From contig CAYRCG010000029.1 of assembly GCA_964422685.1 (NCBI GenBank), positions 1 through 17,163 of the forward strand: a DNA stretch of 17,163 nt, written 5' to 3'. This DNA is from Syntrophomonas sp964422685. Its GTDB lineage: Bacteria > Bacillota > Syntrophomonadia > Syntrophomonadales > Syntrophomonadaceae. The notes below the pieces were generated by a model that had not been told where the DNA came from, ran no database searches, and saw nothing but the letters and a program-made list of their open reading frames with translations. Below are positions 15,636-17,163 of the stretch, piece after piece. Made by a program: the position numbers and the translations under genes. How positions within the stretch are numbered: position 1 is the stretch's first letter; every line of letters starts with the position of its first letter.

Positions 15636-15811
15636 ACACATATCCGGCTGAGAAGATCTATGAGGAGGCAGCATTTATCGCTTATTATCTGCATTGGAGT
15701 CATGATGAGATAATGAATCTCAGCCATATGGATAGGCGTAAATGGTGCAAGGAAATATCCAAAATAAACAGCGAGTTAAATCAAGAGCCGGACAATGCGT
15801 TTAAGATCTAA
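15575..15811 (+). CDS. DUF6760-like small protein, start uncertain
   Basis: Residues following YPAEKIYEEAAFIAYYLHW, then the HDEI and RRKWCKEISKIN motifs, resemble the DUF6760 family, small proteins of about 55-60 residues directly after the gpG-like gene in injection loci. The interval given uses TTG at 15575, the longest canonical start, but its ribosome-binding site is poor; TTG at 15584 is an alternative. The homologous part begins only near 15632. There GGAGG (15620-15624) is followed after seven bases by ATA, overlapping the upstream TAA stop. No ATG, GTG or TTG lies near that point. Initiation at ATA, or a -1 frameshift from the upstream gene, are both possible. Confidence 0.7.
   Translation: MPPLRERAGYPDKFYGGRNINTYPAEKIYEEAAFIAYYLHWSHDEIMNLSHMDRRKWCKEISKINSELNQEPDNAFKI
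15611..15617 (+). other. slippery-type heptamer A AAT TTT
   Basis: In the frame of the gpG-like gene the codons are ATA AAT TTT, so AAATTTT is read as A AAT TTT, the X XXY YYZ pattern for -1 slippage. Shifting here would enter the DUF6760-like frame 18 bases before the upstream stop and make a fused product, as in lambda gpG-gpGT. No downstream stimulatory structure was confirmed. Confidence 0.3.
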
Positions 15812-15858
15812 AGATTATATGCTTTGGTATACTAAAATATATTATAGGAGGAGTAGCT

Positions 15859-16290
15859 ATGGCGTCCCATAACAGCTATCTTCCAAACTTTAGCTTTGAG
15901 GTTAAAATTAACGGGATCGGTTTTGGTTTTTCGAGGGTTAATAATATTTCAGGCAGCATAGAATTCGATACCATTATTAGCGGCGGGCAGAACGATGCAC
16001 CTGTCATGCTGCCAAAACCCAAGAAAACCCCGGATATGATCATTTTTGAAAAGGGCTTAAAGGCTGATTTGAATGATCTTATGTTTTCTATGCTTACTGA
16101 AGGTAAAAAAATAACGAATATTATGATATTTGTCAAGCTCGATGGAAAAATCAAACGAATCTTCACTATAAATAACGGAATTATTATCAGGAGAGAATTT
16201 GCCCCTTTGGATGCCATGGGTGAGGAAGTGTTTATTGAAGCCCTTCAAATCGCCCATACCGGTCTTATAGAGATAGCACTTCCGTTTTAG
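15859..16290 (+). CDS. second tail tube-fold protein
   Basis: A 143-residue protein of the gp19-like tube fold: FSFEVKINGIGFGFSRVNNI at the start, EFDTIISGG, a PKPKKTPDMIIFEKG segment equivalent to the tube's LKKYGNITLKQG, and EALQIAHTG near the end. By position it matches the minor tube protein (Afp5-like) that forms the first layer joining tube to baseplate. It is clearly divergent from 14558-14980, so it is not a recent duplicate. GGAGGAG lies six bases before the ATG. TATACT at 15828 resembles a -10, but no -35 is seen. Confidence 0.9.
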   Translation: MASHNSYLPNFSFEVKINGIGFGFSRVNNISGSIEFDTIISGGQNDAPVMLPKPKKTPDMIIFEKGLKADLNDLMFSMLTEGKKITNIMIFVKLDGKIKRIFTINNGIIIRREFAPLDAMGEEVFIEALQIAHTGLIEIALPF

Positions 16291-16313
16291 GGTATTAAAA
16301 GGAGCAATGGCTT

Positions 16314-17163
16314 ATGCATATTAGTATTACCGGTGAAATGCGGGTGCTTAAAGGCGAATTATCTACCCTGTCCTCTTTTAACAGCCGTAGCTATTCCAAG
16401 CATCATAGAATCGGACATCGTCTAGGCTTGTTATCTGAAAGGATAATAAGTAAATATGGCTTGTTTGACGACTATAATTTTGAACCGACTATGCTTATCT
16501 TTTTACGGTCTTTATCCGGCGAACTCAGGCAAGATGAAGAATTAAGGCTCCTTATCGAACAGACTTTAAGGCTTCTTTTGTTATGGAATCAGCGCTTTGA
16601 GTTTACTAGTCAGATTGTCTGCCACCAAAATACATATTATAACAACCTACGCAATGAAATTGAGTTAAACCTAACGTACATCAGGCAAATCAGCCCCTCC
16701 AAAGCCCATCAACTCCAAGAATTATACAGCAGTGAAAGGCTCGAAGAAAACCTAAACAACTGTAGAACCCTTATATCTGAGCTGAATCCTTCCGGCGAAG
16801 CGCCAGGATTAAATGCGCTGCTAGTAAGGACGCAAATAAGCAGGAATTTTAACACTAGGGAATATTTGCCTGGCAGCAAAGCTCCCATAGCGGTAAAATC
16901 TTTGGATCAAATATCTAAAAAAGTAATGAATACCAGGTATATACCTGGTAATAGAGAGCTTTTCTATTTCTCAGCAAAAGCCCGATTGATTCGCCACTTT
17001 ATCAAAAATGAAGCAGTTGATATCAACAAGCTGGAAAATGCCTGGTTTTATACGGCGGGGGAAAAGCTGTCAAGCCTGCAGCCAGATTATACCGATACCC
17101 GGTCCTTCGGCGATCTCATCGAGCCCGCCGCTTTCAGGCAGTTATCCCAGGGCATTATAACTC
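16314..17163 (+). CDS. unrecognised protein of the injection locus, 3' end beyond window
   Basis: The frame from ATG at 16314 stays open for 283 codons to the window edge. GGAG at 16301-16304 lies nine bases before this ATG; the nearer ATG at 16307 is out of frame and too close. The start MHISITGEMRVLKGELSTLS is followed by a mostly helical, Leu- and charge-rich protein without membrane segments, signal peptide, LysM pattern or CxxC. It follows the second tube protein by 23 bases and is probably cotranscribed. In Afp-type order a LysM-type adaptor or hub protein is expected about here, but I see no feature to support that assignment. Confidence 0.75.
   Translation, partial: MHISITGEMRVLKGELSTLSSFNSRSYSKHHRIGHRLGLLSERIISKYGLFDDYNFEPTMLIFLRSLSGELRQDEELRLLIEQTLRLLLLWNQRFEFTSQIVCHQNTYYNNLRNEIELNLTYIRQISPSKAHQLQELYSSERLEENLNNCRTLISELNPSGEAPGLNALLVRTQISRNFNTREYLPGSKAPIAVKSLDQISKKVMNTRYIPGNRELFYFSAKARLIRHFIKNEAVDINKLENAWFYTAGEKLSSLQPDYTDTRSFGDLIEPAAFRQLSQGIIT

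Noticed and set aside
12801..16290. Complete prophage
   Set aside because: Only tail-type genes are present; there is no capsid, portal, terminase, integrase or lysis gene, and the AAA+ proteins and regulator fit an injection system.

Overview
The window looks like chromosomal DNA of a low- to mid-GC Firmicute, probably a clostridial lineage. This is inferred from strong AGGAGG-type ribosome-binding sites, a Bacillus/Clostridium-style topB and short AT-rich intergenic regions; I cannot name a species. It contains the 5' part of a locus for a contractile injection system (CIS), the phage-tail-like family that includes the Afp/PVC-type extracellular systems. No capsid, portal, terminase, integrase or lysis gene is visible, so this does not look like a complete prophage.

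Layout. (1) Positions 1-1777, minus strand: topB (DNA topoisomerase III), cut by the left edge and divergent from everything else. (2) 1778-2059: divergent intergenic region with a topB promoter, a 7-bp dyad and a promoter module that recurs upstream of the sheath gene. (3) 2060-4303: a double-ATPase AAA+ protein. (4) 4304-4598: a 204-bp GC-rich element bounded by 14-bp inverted repeats. (5) 4599-7224: a small YbjN/CesT-chaperone-like protein, then a long protein with a disordered Pro/Ala-rich N-terminus and glycine-rich hydrophobic segments. This second gene contains a 100-N scaffold gap that appears to be artificial: the same 55 bases lie on both sides, and merging them restores one 643-residue frame. 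(6) 7329-9545: a large regulator with a MalT-like ATPase half and a winged-helix plus BTAD (SARP-type) half. (7) 9595-11664: a second AAA+ ATPase, paralogous to the first. (8) 11681-12493: a small, very charged protein of unknown function. (9) 12801-16290: the structural module, comprising sheath, tube, gpG-like assembly protein, DUF6760-like protein and a second tube-fold protein. (10) 16314 to the right edge: an unrecognised partial gene.

How it may work together. Sheath and tube form the contractile body, and the small gp26/DUF6760-type proteins and second tube protein probably belong to its assembly or baseplate end. The AAA+ proteins correspond to the ATPase found in Afp/PVC-type loci; having two is unusual. 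The chaperone-like protein and the glycine-rich protein are good candidates for a chaperone/cargo pair. The STAND/BTAD protein is the obvious local regulator, and an 18/19-identical dyad element at a fixed distance from a -10-like hexamer before both the first AAA+ gene and the sheath gene is its best candidate target. A strong terminator after the sheath-tube pair would give those two proteins excess expression over downstream parts. The remaining baseplate, spike and tail-fibre genes would lie beyond the right edge.
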